Assembly (NCBI GenBank): GCA_012934845.2
Contig: WNNJ02003144.1
Coordinates: 109,535-173,534 of the forward strand
Length of the DNA: 64,000 nucleotides
From: Pomphorhynchus laevis
Lineage: Eukaryota; Acanthocephala; Palaeacanthocephala; Echinorhynchida; Pomphorhynchidae
Reading direction: 5' to 3'
The notes beneath the pieces are model-generated. The model did not search any database. It was not told the DNA's origin and was given only the letters and a program-made list of their open reading frames with translations. The position numbers and the translations under genes are program-made. Each line of letters starts with the position of its first letter. Positions within the stretch are counted from its first letter, which is position 1. Positions 33,970-46,425 of the stretch are shown piece after piece.

Positions 33970-34855
33970 AATCACCTAACTGAGTTTACGTATTTAATAT
34001 AATTATAAAATAAACAAAACATAATAATGCTAAATCAAAATTTAATAATTAAATAATAAAATTAATAATTGTTATAAGATTTTTTATAATTTAAATCAAG
34101 TTAAAAAAATGAAATTTAAAATAAACGTCATTTTTATGAATTGACTAATAAATAACAGACGTTATCAGAATAAGGATTAGAGGTCATCAGGAGGAACTGC
34201 TTTGCTATCAGGTTTCGACCTCTAACTCCTCTAACAATAATAAACAATAATATTAAATCAAGTTAAAAAATAAAATAAAAAAATGAAATTTAAAATAAAC
34301 GTCATTTTTATGAATTGACTAATAAATAACAGACGTTGTATCAGAATAAGGATTAGAGGTCATCAGGAGCAACTGCTATGCTATCAGGTTTGGGCCCTTA
34401 TTCCTCGATTAACATAGAAGCAGTGCTAAATACCATGCTAAGGACGTATTTCCTCTGATGAAATTTGATTATATAGTTTCTTATTCTAATACAAAGTATA
34501 TTATTTATTATCCATCCATTAAATTTTTAATTTTCTTTATTCATAATTTTCTTCCATTTGGTAAATTTTCTTTGCCAATGTGACAAAGAAAATTCATCTC
34601 ATATTGATCGAAAACAGTAACATTGAAACATTATAATTCAGGAATAGAAATTAAATCAGCTAACTGAGTCTACGTATTGAATATAATTATAAAATAAACA
34701 AAACATAATAATGCTAAATCAAAATTTTGTAATTAAATGATAAAATAAATAATTGTTTTTAGATTTTCTATAATTTATATCAAGTTAAAATAAAAAATTG
34801 AAATTAAAAAAAGTCATTTTTATGAATTGACTAATAAGTAACAGACGTTGTTTTA
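33970..34855 (-). repeat. Three Penelope tail repeats on the minus strand
   Basis: Copies at about 33,970-34,245, 34,248-34,540 and 34,655-34,855 (partial). The middle copy also carries the reversed end of the Penelope RT (ttatttattatccatcc near 34,505). They point toward the plus-strand copy at 32.4 kb. Confidence 0.88.
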
Positions 34856-35172
34856 ATAAATTTTAGAAATTTTATTATTTAATGTATTATATTTTATATT
34901 ATGTGGTATGCACGGATTCTTCCCGTGCATACCATATATTTATTACAACATAAATATATGGTATGTTGAAAAATAAACATAAATATATAAATGTATATAT
35001 ATACACATTTATTAAATATATTTATACCAATATATTTATTACAACACAAGGAATAAATTTGTCCTTAATAAATTAGCCAATATCTATAAATTTTTAACTT
35101 TGTAAAACATGCTTTAGCAAAAAATTATATTTTTATAGCTTTCTAAAAATTAAATGAATCTTAAAAATTTTA
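34856..35172. other. AT-rich DNA with a short hairpin
   Basis: ggtatgcacgg...ccgtgcatacc near 34,911-34,941 forms an 11-bp stem. Nothing else is recognised. Confidence 0.5.
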
Positions 35173-35700
35173 TAAATACATATCATATCCCACCCAACAT
35201 ATCTCGCCATAGCTTCAAAGCGAGGTGAACGGAATTATCCGCATGGATCTAGTGACAGCCGGTTTCCCAAGTCGTTTTGAACCGAGCGGTATTTGTCGAA
35301 ATGATGGAAAGCGTCCCGACGGGTGCACGTTAGTTCCCTGGTCTAGTATGCCAAGTGTGTGAATACCTTAGCCAAGAGTTACCAACATATGGTCACACAC
35401 AGCGGGCACCGCGGCAGTCTTATCTGAAGTTAAAAAAACAAAGGAAATTTGCATATATTGACGAAATGACATATTCTTTCGAACCGGTGGCAATAGAGTC
35501 CTTAGGTGCGATTGGCTCGTAAACCACCAAATTTCTGCATGAACTTAGCAGGCGATTGAACAGGAGTACCGACGATCGTCGATCAGCGCTCATTCTATTC
35601 CAAAGACCAAGTGTGGACGTTCAACGAGGAACGTAGCATGTATCGAGGAGAGCATGCAAGATTGCCATCCAGAAATAAACTTCATTGATCTTCCTTAAAA
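35173..35700 (+). mobile_element. Fossil: C-terminal domain of a reverse-transcriptase element
   Basis: A GC-richer island. Plus-strand pieces read VTAGFPSRFEPSGICRNDGK then RPDGCTLVPWS, and further on RLNRSTDDRRSALILFQRPS then VDVQRG. These match the conserved post-RT domain also present at 20.2-21.3 kb. The copy is broken in several places and no RT is attached. The superfamily is uncertain. Confidence 0.65.
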
Positions 35701-36810
35701 TGTTTCTTTTGTAGAATTTATCATATCTAATTTAATGGATATTCTGATGAACCGTAAACATTGCTTATAAAAAACGAGAAAAATTGCGTATCTGATTTAT
35801 ATATCTTTAAATGATTAGCGGTTATTTAAGCTAATATTTTAATACTTCCCCTCTATAATCATTGATGTGGTATTGATATATTACATCAATTTCCATAAAA
35901 CGTTTTTGTTCTCGTGTAATTCATAATTTAATGATCTAAAAAATAATATAATAGATGTATTTTGTTTTTGCTTCGACTTTCTTAACTATCAGTTAGTTTG
36001 CCTCGTAAAACTCCAAAAAAATTAACCATTTAATCATAAATACATTCTAATTATTTTGATTATTTATGTCATAAATTTACTATTTCGTTATTTCTTTTAT
36101 TGTCATGATCTGAAATGAATTATATTTTCATTTAAATGAATAATTAATTATCTAAATGAATCAGATTTTGTCAATGATTTGCAATTTCTTTGCAATAAGT
36201 TATCGGAGATTTGGAATAAATAAAGGAAGAAGGTTTTCAACTTTTTCGAAATTTAATATTTTTAAAAATACCTTTAATCCAATATACACTTTATTTTATT
36301 TAACATTGCGGAAGACGTCAAATGAAGTAGAAATTAGCAATCCCAATGACTGCCGTTCTATCTTTATTAGAAATCTACAGTAGAGATCTTCTCTATTTCT
36401 AGTTGTAAGTAAAGACAACTAGATGACCATCTAAGAAAATTATTATTGCAATGCACAGAGGAACGTGATAACAAAACAAAATAACTTGAATTTCTTACAC
36501 AACTGCGTATAAGCATATCATATTAGAAGCGTTCTCAAAACATACTTCCTGTGAAAATTGCTTTGATAACCAACTGCCGTAAATTATGTATTAATAAAAT
36601 ATATTTAATCAGTAAAATACTGACTACCGGATAGTAAATATCCATAAATAGTCGGTGTACATAAGTAGCCAGTAAAAAAACAATAAAATAAAATAAAAAA
36701 TATTTTTTTAATAAAAAGCAAATTTAATTCGATTAATAGAATAGACATATTTAATGTTAAACTGATTTTTTATCACAGAAAATTTTTTTGGGAAAATGTA
36801 ATTTTCAATT
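35701..36810. other. AT-rich DNA downstream of the endophilin gene
   Basis: No gene is recognised. It should contain the endophilin 3' UTR on the minus strand just below 36,811. The 75-codon ORF 36,156-36,383 (+) has no motif. Confidence 0.5.
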
Positions 36811-36874
36811 TTAAAACAATTCAACGTGATTCACAGGAAATAATCCGATTCTTTGATCTATTTCGCCTTCCAGC
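36811..36874 (-). CDS. SH3GL: Endophilin-A, SH3 domain, last exon
   Basis: A 64-bp terminal exon: the G completes the split Trp codon, then LEGEIDQRIGLFPVNHVELF and stop. This is the expected second half of an SH3 domain (WYEG...G.FP.NYVE), with the ALYDY-type ligand groove residues P and H (for Y). Acceptor atgtttctag. It is 8.9 kb downstream of the previous exon; the intron contains a 4.67-kb satellite array and two LINE pieces. Confidence 0.82.
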
Positions 36875-37098
36875 CTAGAAACATTTAAAACAGACAACTA
36901 ATAATATTTAATATACCTTAAAAACGATAACAAATTTAAGTTGTGAAAATAAATTATTCAAAACACACGTGATAAATTACTACACAAATACAGTATGTTG
37001 ACATTTGTTCGTTGTAAAAATACTAAATAAGAACAAACATATGACATGAGAATTATAAACAAGATTAGGCAGTTTATTGAAATCGGGCTTCCGAAAGT

Positions 37099-40000
37099 GG
37101 GGTTTCTTGATATGGGGTTTCTTGATATGGGGTTTCTTGATATGGGGTTTCTTGATATGGGGTTTCTTGATATGGGGTTTCTTGATATGGGGTTTCTTGA
37201 TATGGGGTTTCTTGATATGGGGTTTCTTGATATGGGGTTTCTTGATATGGGGTTTCTTGATATGGGGTTTCTTGATATGGGGTTTCTTGATATGGGGTTT
37301 CTTGATATGGGGTTTCTTGATATGGGGTTTCTTGATATGGGGTTTCTTGATATGGGGTTTCTTGATATGGGGTTTCTTGATATGGGGTTTCTTGATATGG
37401 GGTTTCTTGATATGGGGTTTCTTGATATGGGGTTTCTTGATATGGGGTTTCTTGATATGGGGTTTCTTGATATGGGGTTTCTTGATATGGGGTTTCTTGA
37501 TATGGGGTTTCTTGATATGGGGTTTCTTGATATGGGGTTTCTTGATATGGGGTTTCTTGATATGGGGTTTCTTGATATGGGGTTTCTTGATATGGGGTTT
37601 CTTGATATGGGGTTTCTTGATATGGGGTTTCTTGATATGGGGTTTCTTGATATGGGGTTTCTTGATATGGGGTTTCTTGATATGGGGTTTCTTGATATGG
37701 GGTTTCTTGATATGGGGTTTCTTGATATGGGGTTTCTTGATATGGGGTTTCTTGATATGGGGTTTCTTGATATGGGGTTTCTTGATATGGGGTTTCTTGA
37801 TATGGGGTTTCTTGATATGGGGTTTCTTGATATGGGGTTTCTTGATATGGGGTTTCTTGATATGGGGTTTCTTGATATGGGGTTTCTTGATATGGGGTTT
37901 CTTGATATGGGGTTTCTTGATATGGGGTTTCTTGATATGGGGTTTCTTGATATGGGGTTTCTTGATATGGGGTTTCTTGATATGGGGTTTCTTGATATGG
38001 GGTTTCTTGATATGGGGTTTCTTGATATGGGGTTTCTTGATATGGGGTTTCTTGATATGGGGTTTCTTGATATGGGGTTTCTTGATATGGGGTTTCTTGA
38101 TATGGGGTTTCTTGATATGGGGTTTCTTGATATGGGGTTTCTTGATATGGGGTTTCTTGATATGGGGTTTCTTGATATGGGGTTTCTTGATATGGGGTTT
38201 CTTGATATGGGGTTTCTTGATATGGGGTTTCTTGATATGGGGTTTCTTGATATGGGGTTTCTTGATATGGGGTTTCTTGATATGGGGTTTCTTGATATGG
38301 GGTTTCTTGATATGGGGTTTCTTGATATGGGGTTTCTTGATATGGGGTTTCTTGATATGGGGTTTCTTGATATGGGGTTTCTTGATATGGGGTTTCTTGA
38401 TATGGGGTTTCTTGATATGGGGTTTCTTGATATGGGGTTTCTTGATATGGGGTTTCTTGATATGGGGTTTCTTGATATGGGGTTTCTTGATATGGGGTTT
38501 CTTGATATGGGGTTTCTTGATATGGGGTTTCTTGATATGGGTTTCTTGATATGGGGTTTCTTGATATGGGGTTTCTTGATATGGGGTTTCTTGATATGGG
38601 GTTTCTTGATATGGGGTTTCTTGATATGGGGTTTCTTGATATGGGGTTTCTTGATATGGGGTTTCTTGATATGGGGTTTCTTGATATGGGGTTTCTTGAT
38701 ATGGGGTTTCTTGATATGGGGTTTCTTGATATGGGGTTTCTTGATATGGGGTTTCTTGATATGGGGTTTCTTGATATGGGGTTTCTTGATATGGGGTTTC
38801 TTGATATGGGGTTTCTTGATATGGGGTTTCTTGATATGGGGTTTCTTGATATGGGGTTTCTTGATATGGGGTTTCTTGATATGGGGTTTCTTGATATGGG
38901 GTTTCTTGATATGGGGTTTCTTGATATGGGGTTTCTTGATATGGGGTTTCTTGATATGGGGTTTCTTGATATGGGGTTTCTTGATATGGGGTTTCTTGAT
39001 ATGGGGTTTCTTGATATGGGGTTTCTTGATATGGGGTTTCTTGATATGGGGTTTCTTGATATGGGGTTTCTTGATATGGGGTTTCTTGATATGGGGTTTC
39101 TTGATATGGGGTTTCTTGATATGGGGTTTCTTGATATGGGGTTTCTTGATATGGGGTTTCTTGATATGGGGTTTCTTGATATGGGGTTTCTTGATATGGG
39201 GTTTCTTGATATGGGGTTTCTTGATATGGGGTTTCTTGATATGGGGTTTCTTGATATGGGGTTTCTTGATATGGGGTTTCTTGATATGGGGTTTCTTGAT
39301 ATGGGGTTTCTTGATATGGGGTTTCTTGATATGGGGTTTCTTGATATGGGGTTTCTTGATATGGGGTTTCTTGATATGGGGTTTCTTGATATGGGGTTTC
39401 TTGATATGGGGTTTCTTGATATGGGGTTTCTTGATATGGGGTTTCTTGATATGGGGTTTCTTGATATGGGGTTTCTTGATATGGGGTTTCTTGATATGGG
39501 GTTTCTTGATATGGGGTTTCTTGATATGGGGTTTCTTGATATGGGGTTTCTTGATATGGGGTTTCTTGATATGGGGTTTCTTGATATGGGGTTTCTTGAT
39601 ATGGGGTTTCTTGATATGGGGTTTCTTGATATGGGGTTTCTTGATATGGGGTTTCTTGATATGGGGTTTCTTGATATGGGGTTTCTTGATATGGGGTTTC
39701 TTGATATGGGGTTTCTTGATATGGGGTTTCTTGATATGGGGTTTCTTGATATGGGGTTTCTTGATATGGGGTTTCTTGATATGGGGTTTCTTGATATGGG
39801 GTTTCTTGATATGGGGTTTCTTGATATGGGGTTTCTTGATATGGGGTTTCTTGATATGGGGTTTCTTGATATGGGGTTTCTTGATATGGGGTTTCTTGAT
39901 ATGGGGTTTCTTGATATGGGGTTTCTTGATATGGGGTTTCTTGATATGGGGTTTCTTGATATGGGGTTTCTTGATATGGGGTTTCTTGATATGGGGTTTC

Positions 40001-41771
40001 TTGATATGGGGTTTCTTGATATGGGGTTTCTTGATATGGGGTTTCTTGATATGGGGTTTCTTGATATGGGGTTTCTTGATATGGGGTTTCTTGATATGGG
40101 GTTTCTTGATATGGGGTTTCTTGATATGGGGTTTCTTGATATGGGGTTTCTTGATATGGGTTTCTTGATATGGGGTTTCTTGATATGGGGTTTCTTGATA
40201 TGGGGTTTCTTGATATGGGGTTTCTTGATATGGGGTTTCTTGATATGGGGTTTCTTGATATGGGGTTTCTTGATATGGGGTTTCTTGATATGGGGTTTCT
40301 TGATATGGGGTTTCTTGATATGGGGTTTCTTGATATGGGGTTTCTTGATATGGGGTTTCTTGATATGGGGTTTCTTGATATGGGGTTTCTTGATATGGGG
40401 TTTCTTGATATGGGGTTTCTTGATATGGGGTTTCTTGATATGGGGTTTCTTGATATGGGGTTTCTTGATATGGGGTTTCTTGATATGGGGTTTCTTGATA
40501 TGGGGTTTCTTGATATGGGGTTTCTTGATATGGGGTTTCTTGATATGGGGTTTCTTGATATGGGGTTTCTTGATATGGGGTTTCTTGATATGGGGTTTCT
40601 TGATATGGGGTTTCTTGATATGGGGTTTCTTGATATGGGGTTTCTTGATATGGGGTTTCTTGATATGGGGTTTCTTGATATGGGGTTTCTTGATATGGGG
40701 TTTCTTGATATGGGGTTTCTTGATATGGGGTTTCTTGATATGGGGTTTCTTGATATGGGGTTTCTTGATATGGGGTTTCTTGATATGGGGTTTCTTGATA
40801 TGGGGTTTCTTGATATGGGGTTTCTTGATATGGGGTTTCTTGATATGGGGTTTCTTGATATGGGGTTTCTTGATATGGGGTTTCTTGATATGGGGTTTCT
40901 TGATATGGGGTTTCTTGATATGGGGTTTCTTGATATGGGGTTTCTTGATATGGGGTTTCTTGATATGGGGTTTCTTGATATGGGGTTTCTTGATATGGGG
41001 TTTCTTGATATGGGGTTTCTTGATATGGGGTTTCTTGATATGGGGTTTCTTGATATGGGGTTTCTTGATATGGGGTTTCTTGATATGGGGTTTCTTGATA
41101 TGGGGTTTCTTGATATGGGGTTTCTTGATATGGGGTTTCTTGATATGGGGTTTCTTGATATGGGGTTTCTTGATATGGGGTTTCTTGATATGGGGTTTCT
41201 TGATATGGGGTTTCTTGATATGGGGTTTCTTGATATGGGGTTTCTTGATATGGGGTTTCTTGATATGGGGTTTCTTGATATGGGGTTTCTTGATATGGGG
41301 TTTCTTGATATGGGGTTTCTTGATATGGGGTTTCTTGATATGGGGTTTCTTGATATGGGGTTTCTTGATATGGGGTTTCTTGATATGGGGTTTCTTGATA
41401 TGGGGTTTCTTGATATGGGGTTTCTTGATATGGGGTTTCTTGATATGGGGTTTCTTGATATGGGGTTTCTTGATATGGGGTTTCTTGATATGGGGTTTCT
41501 TGATATGGGGTTTCTTGATATGGGGTTTCTTGATATGGGGTTTCTTGATATGGGGTTTCTTGATATGGGGTTTCTTGATATGGGGTTTCTTGATATGGGG
41601 TTTCTTGATATGGGGTTTCTTGATATGGGGTTTCTTGATATGGGGTTTCTTGATATGGGGTTTCTTGATATGGGGTTTCTTGATATGGGGTTTCTTGATA
41701 TGGGGTTTCTTGATATGGGGTTTCTTGATATGGGGTTTCTTGATATGGGGTTTCTTGATATGGGGTTTCTT
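37099..41771. repeat. 15-bp satellite array, about 311 copies, in an endophilin intron
   Basis: Unit GGGGTTTCTTGATAT repeated for 4,673 bp. Nearly every unit is identical. The only departures are two units lacking one G (GGG at 38,539-38,541 and 40,158-40,160), exactly 1,619 bp apart. Left flank ccgaaagt, right flank atcgcggtag. The plus-strand frames reading GFLDM or GFLIW are open only because 15 is a multiple of three; they are not genes. Confidence 0.97.
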
Positions 41772-43405
41772 ATCGCGGTAGCTTGCGAATAGAGGAAGGA
41801 ATTAAATTCGGTTATATTCTCATTACTAATAAGGGGGAAGCGTTATATAGCTTTTATTAAGAAAGTTTCTATGATACGATCAAAGTGGAATCTTCTTTGA
41901 AGCAGCGGTTCCTCTTCTATCCGCTAACGAATCAAGTCATGAGAGGTGGACATATGTTGTCGCGATTGCTCCGTATAGTTGGGTTTCAACAACCACCTCT
42001 CATGGAGCAGTAATAAGTCGAGGAGTGAATTCGTTGATGTGCAATGAAAGGTGGGGACGGTGGTTTGTTAATAAGATAACCGTTCCTGGCTCTGCGGAGT
42101 TCTTCATTTATCAAACGACTAGTTCTGTAGTCAAAGTCACCAAGTACCATGTCGTAACCGCTATCTATAATCCTATCTAGTAGGTCACAGGTCTTGAGAA
42201 TCTCACATGGACGTGTAGACATTGGCTAGACTGAGGCGTTTACCATTCTTACAGAGTGATATAACTATACATGACAGGGCTGGACGAGAATAGTTCAGTA
42301 AGAGGAAAGATCTTAAGGAGCATTCAACTAAGGTAAAATACCTTGGGATAAAGAGGAGTTAGGCGGGGTTATATACGGAGTATAGTGGGAACGGATATGC
42401 TTAGGAATGAATCGAGTATTGCCCTGGGGAAGACGGTTAGACCGCGTCTCCTGAAGGACATTTACATCTGCATCTCTACCGGATAGAAGTCTAAGTGCAG
42501 AAGCATTTCCCGAATTCCAATGAAGGATATTCAGTGAAAAAGCTCACGACTACTTTGCATTGTGTTTGGTCAGATGGGTGGGATTGCCTCATCCCTAAAC
42601 AGAGCTAGGCGCGGAAAGATTGCCTCATCCCTAGACAGAGCTAGGCGCCGAAAGATTACCATTGCTGCCACTAAGTCTGTCTTGGGCAAGCACTTGCTCA
42701 CGGGCCATGTCTTCATCTCCCATTGAGGCGGCTATATTGCCCTTTAAGTTTGTTCCAATTTTTACGGGGGACCGGCGTGGGCCGAGGCCTTCCTCCTTTT
42801 CGATTCTGGAACTTCAAGTTGTTTCGGTATTTCAGTACGAGAATAAAAGACCGCAGCCAGGGCGGCTACCATATCCTTAACCCTCTTATTGGCGGATTGT
42901 ATCTTGATATCCGTGATACGAAGGATGTAACTGTCGGATATTCTAGAGGCAGTATCAGAATATGATTCCACTTTCTTTGCTCGCACCCGCCTGGCGAACG
43001 AGTTTCTATATTCTTTGAACCACGTACATTTACGCGACTGTGCCGTATGGCTCCCACCACGATTAGAACATAAGGGGTGAACCACGCATTTATATCCAGA
43101 TACTAGGCTATGGCAAGAGGCAAGACCACAGACGCCACAAGTTTTCGTGTGAGAACAGTTAGAGGTTCAGTGCCCCCATCCATGGCATAGGTTGCAGTGC
43201 GGGTATGTTAGGTTTTCCGAATTCAGGAAGATGGCAAATGAGGAAGTTTTGATAGATGGCTGCGCGTTTAAGGGAAATGAAGATATTCCTATCAGCCCGG
43301 TTGGGAACAGTGAGTTCTCGGTTGGATCTATTAGTGGAAGGGGCAACCCTTCTACTGCTGCCTTCAACTGTAGAGCTGCTCTCCCACATGTAAACTAACG
43401 CAATA
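41772..43405 (-). mobile_element. Jockey-like LINE piece: ORF1 zinc knuckles and endonuclease
   Basis: On the minus strand, from 43,405 downward: an ORF1 region with three Cys-His motifs (CNLCHGWGH, CGVCGLASCH, CSNRGGSHTAQSRKC), then an Arg/Lys-rich stretch. Next is an endonuclease start (near 42,530, sequence matching 43,424 on the plus strand), and LGDFDYRTSRLINEELRRAR (42,150-42,060) with the catalytic Asp region. A 36-bp in-frame duplication (gattgcctcatccctaaac..., 42,582 and 42,618) lies in ORF1. It is broken by several stops, ends at the satellite array, and has no RT in this copy. Confidence 0.8.
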
Positions 43406-45160
43406 GGAAGTATTCGTGTTTCTTTTTCACTGGATATTCTTCAGTGGAATTCGGGAATTGCTTCTGCTCTTCGTCTTTTATCTGGTCGCGATGCTGATGT
43501 AATAGTCCTTCTGGAAACTAAATCAGTCCGATCACCCCCAAAACATTACTGGATATTTACCAATGCATATATTCGCCCATTATACTCCGTAAATAACCCC
43601 ACCTCATCCCATTTATTCTTAAGATCTTGTAACCTTAGTCAAGAGCCCTTTAAGATCATCTCTTCTACTGAACTACTCTTGTCCAGTCCTGCCATGTCCA
43701 GTCCTACTTATGTCCAGTCGACCAGGGAAGATTCACAAGAACCCATTTATCGTATTATAGTATGACATGATTCATGGTGACTTTAATGATAGAACTGGTT
43801 GTTGGATTAAAGCAACACTCCGCAGAGCTAAGGACGATTATCTTATACACCACAATTCCCAAATTTCATTGCGCAACAACTAATTCTATCCTGAGCATCC
43901 TACTGCTACACGAGAAATGGCTGCTTAAGCCCTTCGGTATTAATCAGTGGTATTAAAAACTGACCACCTCGCACAACTACTTCTTTGGCGGTTGGAAGAA
44001 GGTACCCTGCTGAAAAGGAGGTTCCACTTTGATCCTATCAGATTTGCGCGCTTTCATGCGGCTGATATTGCTGCCATTAACATTAACCTTCACCTATTTT
44101 TACCAATGAAAAAACCGGTTACATGTCCTAAAGATCTGCGGCCCATTATGATTTAAAACTTTTTAATTTCCATTTTTGAAAAGGCGCTTGCGCGTAAAAT
44201 CCGCGATCATTTAAGTAGCAAAAATTTAGCCCCACCAAGTTTTCATGGGTTTGTAAAAAGTCGTTCGGTTCATTCTGAAATAAATGAAATGCACCAGTTT
44301 GTCAAGATAACAGCCATCAGCTTGCTGTGACTGTCTTTCTTTACTTTTCTGCTGCTTTGACAGTATATCTATTCCCTTTGTTATCTCCTCTCTCTGGTCC
44401 TTCGGGTTGCCTACGAGAATTGTTAACAGTGTGGAGATATTGTTGTATACCTAACCATTTTGTACGCAGATGACCCTGATGCTCGTCAGTTCTATCATGT
44501 TACAGGTTGTTTTAAGGGTCCCTATTTCTCCAATCTTATTTCTTGAAGCCTCCATTGTTCTGTTTAAACCATTTCAACGCGATCGACATATAGTGGTGTA
44601 CACTGATGATACCACAACCCTGTTTTCTGGATGCAGGTGCAAGGATGTAGTCTCTAAAACCAGCCAATTATTTTTAAGATTAAAAAATAAGTTATCCCAA
44701 TTCAATCTTCTTCCAAATTCCTCAAAATCGCAAGTAGTTGTCTTTCATGGTGCCTTACCAATAAGAAAAAGCTTAAGAGACTAGCGATATCTTCTCTTTC
44801 CACACTTTTTAGCAATTAACCCTTACCAGTCTTTACACCAGTAAGATACCTGGGGTTTACCATTACGGTTTAATATACTGCCAGTTCCGACCTGAATAGA
44901 TTTAATAGTGTCCCGAAGAAAGCCAGGTGAGCCCTGAAACGGGATTAACAAATGTCATTAAGTGGAAATGCTCAGGTGCGCCTTTGATGCACCTATGTAA
45001 TCTCGGGATCAGTCTTCTTCTCAAGAGGACGTCCCACAGAGCAAATATTAAGATTTCTGAAGCTCATCACGTCGAGACTACCGAACACCATGGAAAATCT
45101 GAAGTTGGATTTACCGGCAAAATTGTCGAAAGTGATGACGATCTTACAAATAATGAAAGA
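43406..45160 (+). mobile_element. Jockey-like LINE piece: endonuclease, RT and 3' end
   Basis: Plus strand: SLDILQWNSGIASALRLLSG and VIVLLETKS (endonuclease start, catalytic Glu) at 43,425-43,520. HGDFNDRTGCWIKATLRRAK is near 43,780. RT starts DIAAININLHLF, then SIFEKALARKI and FHGFVKSRSVHSEI (44,010-44,290), then VYTDDTTTLFSGCRCKDVVS (44,600, YTDD in place of YADD) and NSSKSQVVV. The 3' block ends near 45,100. Several stops and frame changes. It is head-to-head with the piece at 41.8-43.4 kb. Confidence 0.82.
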
Positions 45161-45810
45161 AACAATGATCACACAGACGAAGACAGTGGAAAAGCTTAGG
45201 TTGGTATCATCGAGGACGCTGGTAAATGAAATGATGTTTTCACAGTAATAGAAAGAAATTATGATCATACAGATAGCGACTTTAATGCCAAGGTTTTACA
45301 TATTCACGGTGATGGTACAGGAAATGTTTATGACGTTGTAGGATATGAATATTGGTCTTATACTCTAAAATTCGTAATAAAAAATGGAATGAAAACAACG
45401 TGTTGAAAATTCATAAGAAAAGAAGCCCATAATAATATGTTAATACAGTTCCACTAAACTTATCTGCTGAGTTCTTAAGGTATCTCACCTGCGATGGCTG
45501 CGATGTGGATTCTAGAAGTCATTTGGAAGACGGGCAGTGGATTACTCCTTCGAACTGAAAGAAAGACGTTTTGAAGGAGGGGAGTTGTTTCGAATAGAAG
45601 TGAGGTATGGAGATCATGCGATAAGACCGCTGGTATCTGTTTGCTAGAGCTTTCTTCTTGTGTGGTACTGTGCTACTACTAAAATTGCTCATATTTATTT
45701 TTAATTCCTTGTCTAACTACTATTTTAACTTATTGTGATTTATTAAGAAAATCTTTATTATTATATCGGCATAAAATATCGGCATATTACGGCAAAATAC
45801 TTGTACTTAC
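45161..45810. other. Intron DNA with a diverged internal repeat
   Basis: gaaagaaacaatgatcacac (45,157) and gaaagaaattatgatcatac (45,250) are two copies of an approximately 90-bp unit. A piece reading LTCDGCDVDSRSHLEDGQW (about 45,490-45,545) is unrecognised. Belongs to the last endophilin intron. Confidence 0.45.
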
Positions 45811-46177
45811 CAATTGTCATCTATTTTGTTTTTAATGTTGACAATATCACCAACGTTCAGTGCCAATTCCCACTCCCGAACTGGTCGAAACTTGAATATA
45901 GCTTTGCATTGTGTTTTGTTGGTGTTTTCATCGAGTAGTCGCTCATCCTCATTAATTATTTCATTCTTTGTGTTTTCGACGATATCTTTGATTGCCTTAG
46001 TATATGCATGTGAATCGATAGAATGGTGTTTATGTTCTGGATTGGCAGTTCTGTATTTTACACATAAGGTGTCATTATATTTAGCATTGATTGTTTTCGT
46101 TGAATTATTTAAATCACGGCACAAATGGCTCAAACCTTGTGTTCTCAGAACTGTTAATCTATCTTTTCGTTGGCAAT
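45811..46177 (-). CDS. SH3GL: Endophilin-A, SH3 domain, first half
   Basis: The C-terminal end reads CKAIFKFRPVREWELALNVG then DIVNIKNKIDDNW, the first three strands of an SH3 domain close to endophilin's [33 protein letters not shown] (compared in parts). The donor g/gtaagt interrupts the Trp codon. Upstream is about 85 residues of polar linker. The acceptor is uncertain: AG sites at 46,150, 46,162 and 46,177 are all in the right phase, and the longest is given. The RT loop has RPVRE rather than YDF-EPE, which may change ligand binding. Confidence 0.82.
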
Positions 46178-46425
46178 CTTTTGTTTCAAAATACACTTTT
46201 ATATTTATCAAAAATAACGTATTAAAATTTAAGTGGTACATATACCACTGGATAAAATAAGATACATTCTACTATATTATCTTATTATTACCTGAGTTCG
46301 TTGTTAATACGACTGAAAATGATGAAACAAAATGGCAAAACACATAAGGGTCATTCCTATTCGTGGATTGAAAATGAGTTTGATATTTTATGCTCGACTC
46401 TTTAAATTTTATAATTATTTATTTT

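Noticed and set aside
35173-35700. Structural RNA (rRNA or similar) suggested by the GC-rich island
   Set aside because: Translated pieces match a retroelement C-terminal domain, which explains the composition.
37046-41792. ORFs of 490-1,076 codons reading GFLDM or GFLIW repeats
   Set aside because: They are the 15-bp satellite read in frames where its period, a multiple of three, gives no stop. Five of six frames are open across most of it. No start context, domain or composition argues for a protein.
42662-43398. Plus-strand ORFs at 42.7-43.4 kb
   Set aside because: They are antisense to the LINE ORF1 with three Cys-His knuckles on the minus strand.
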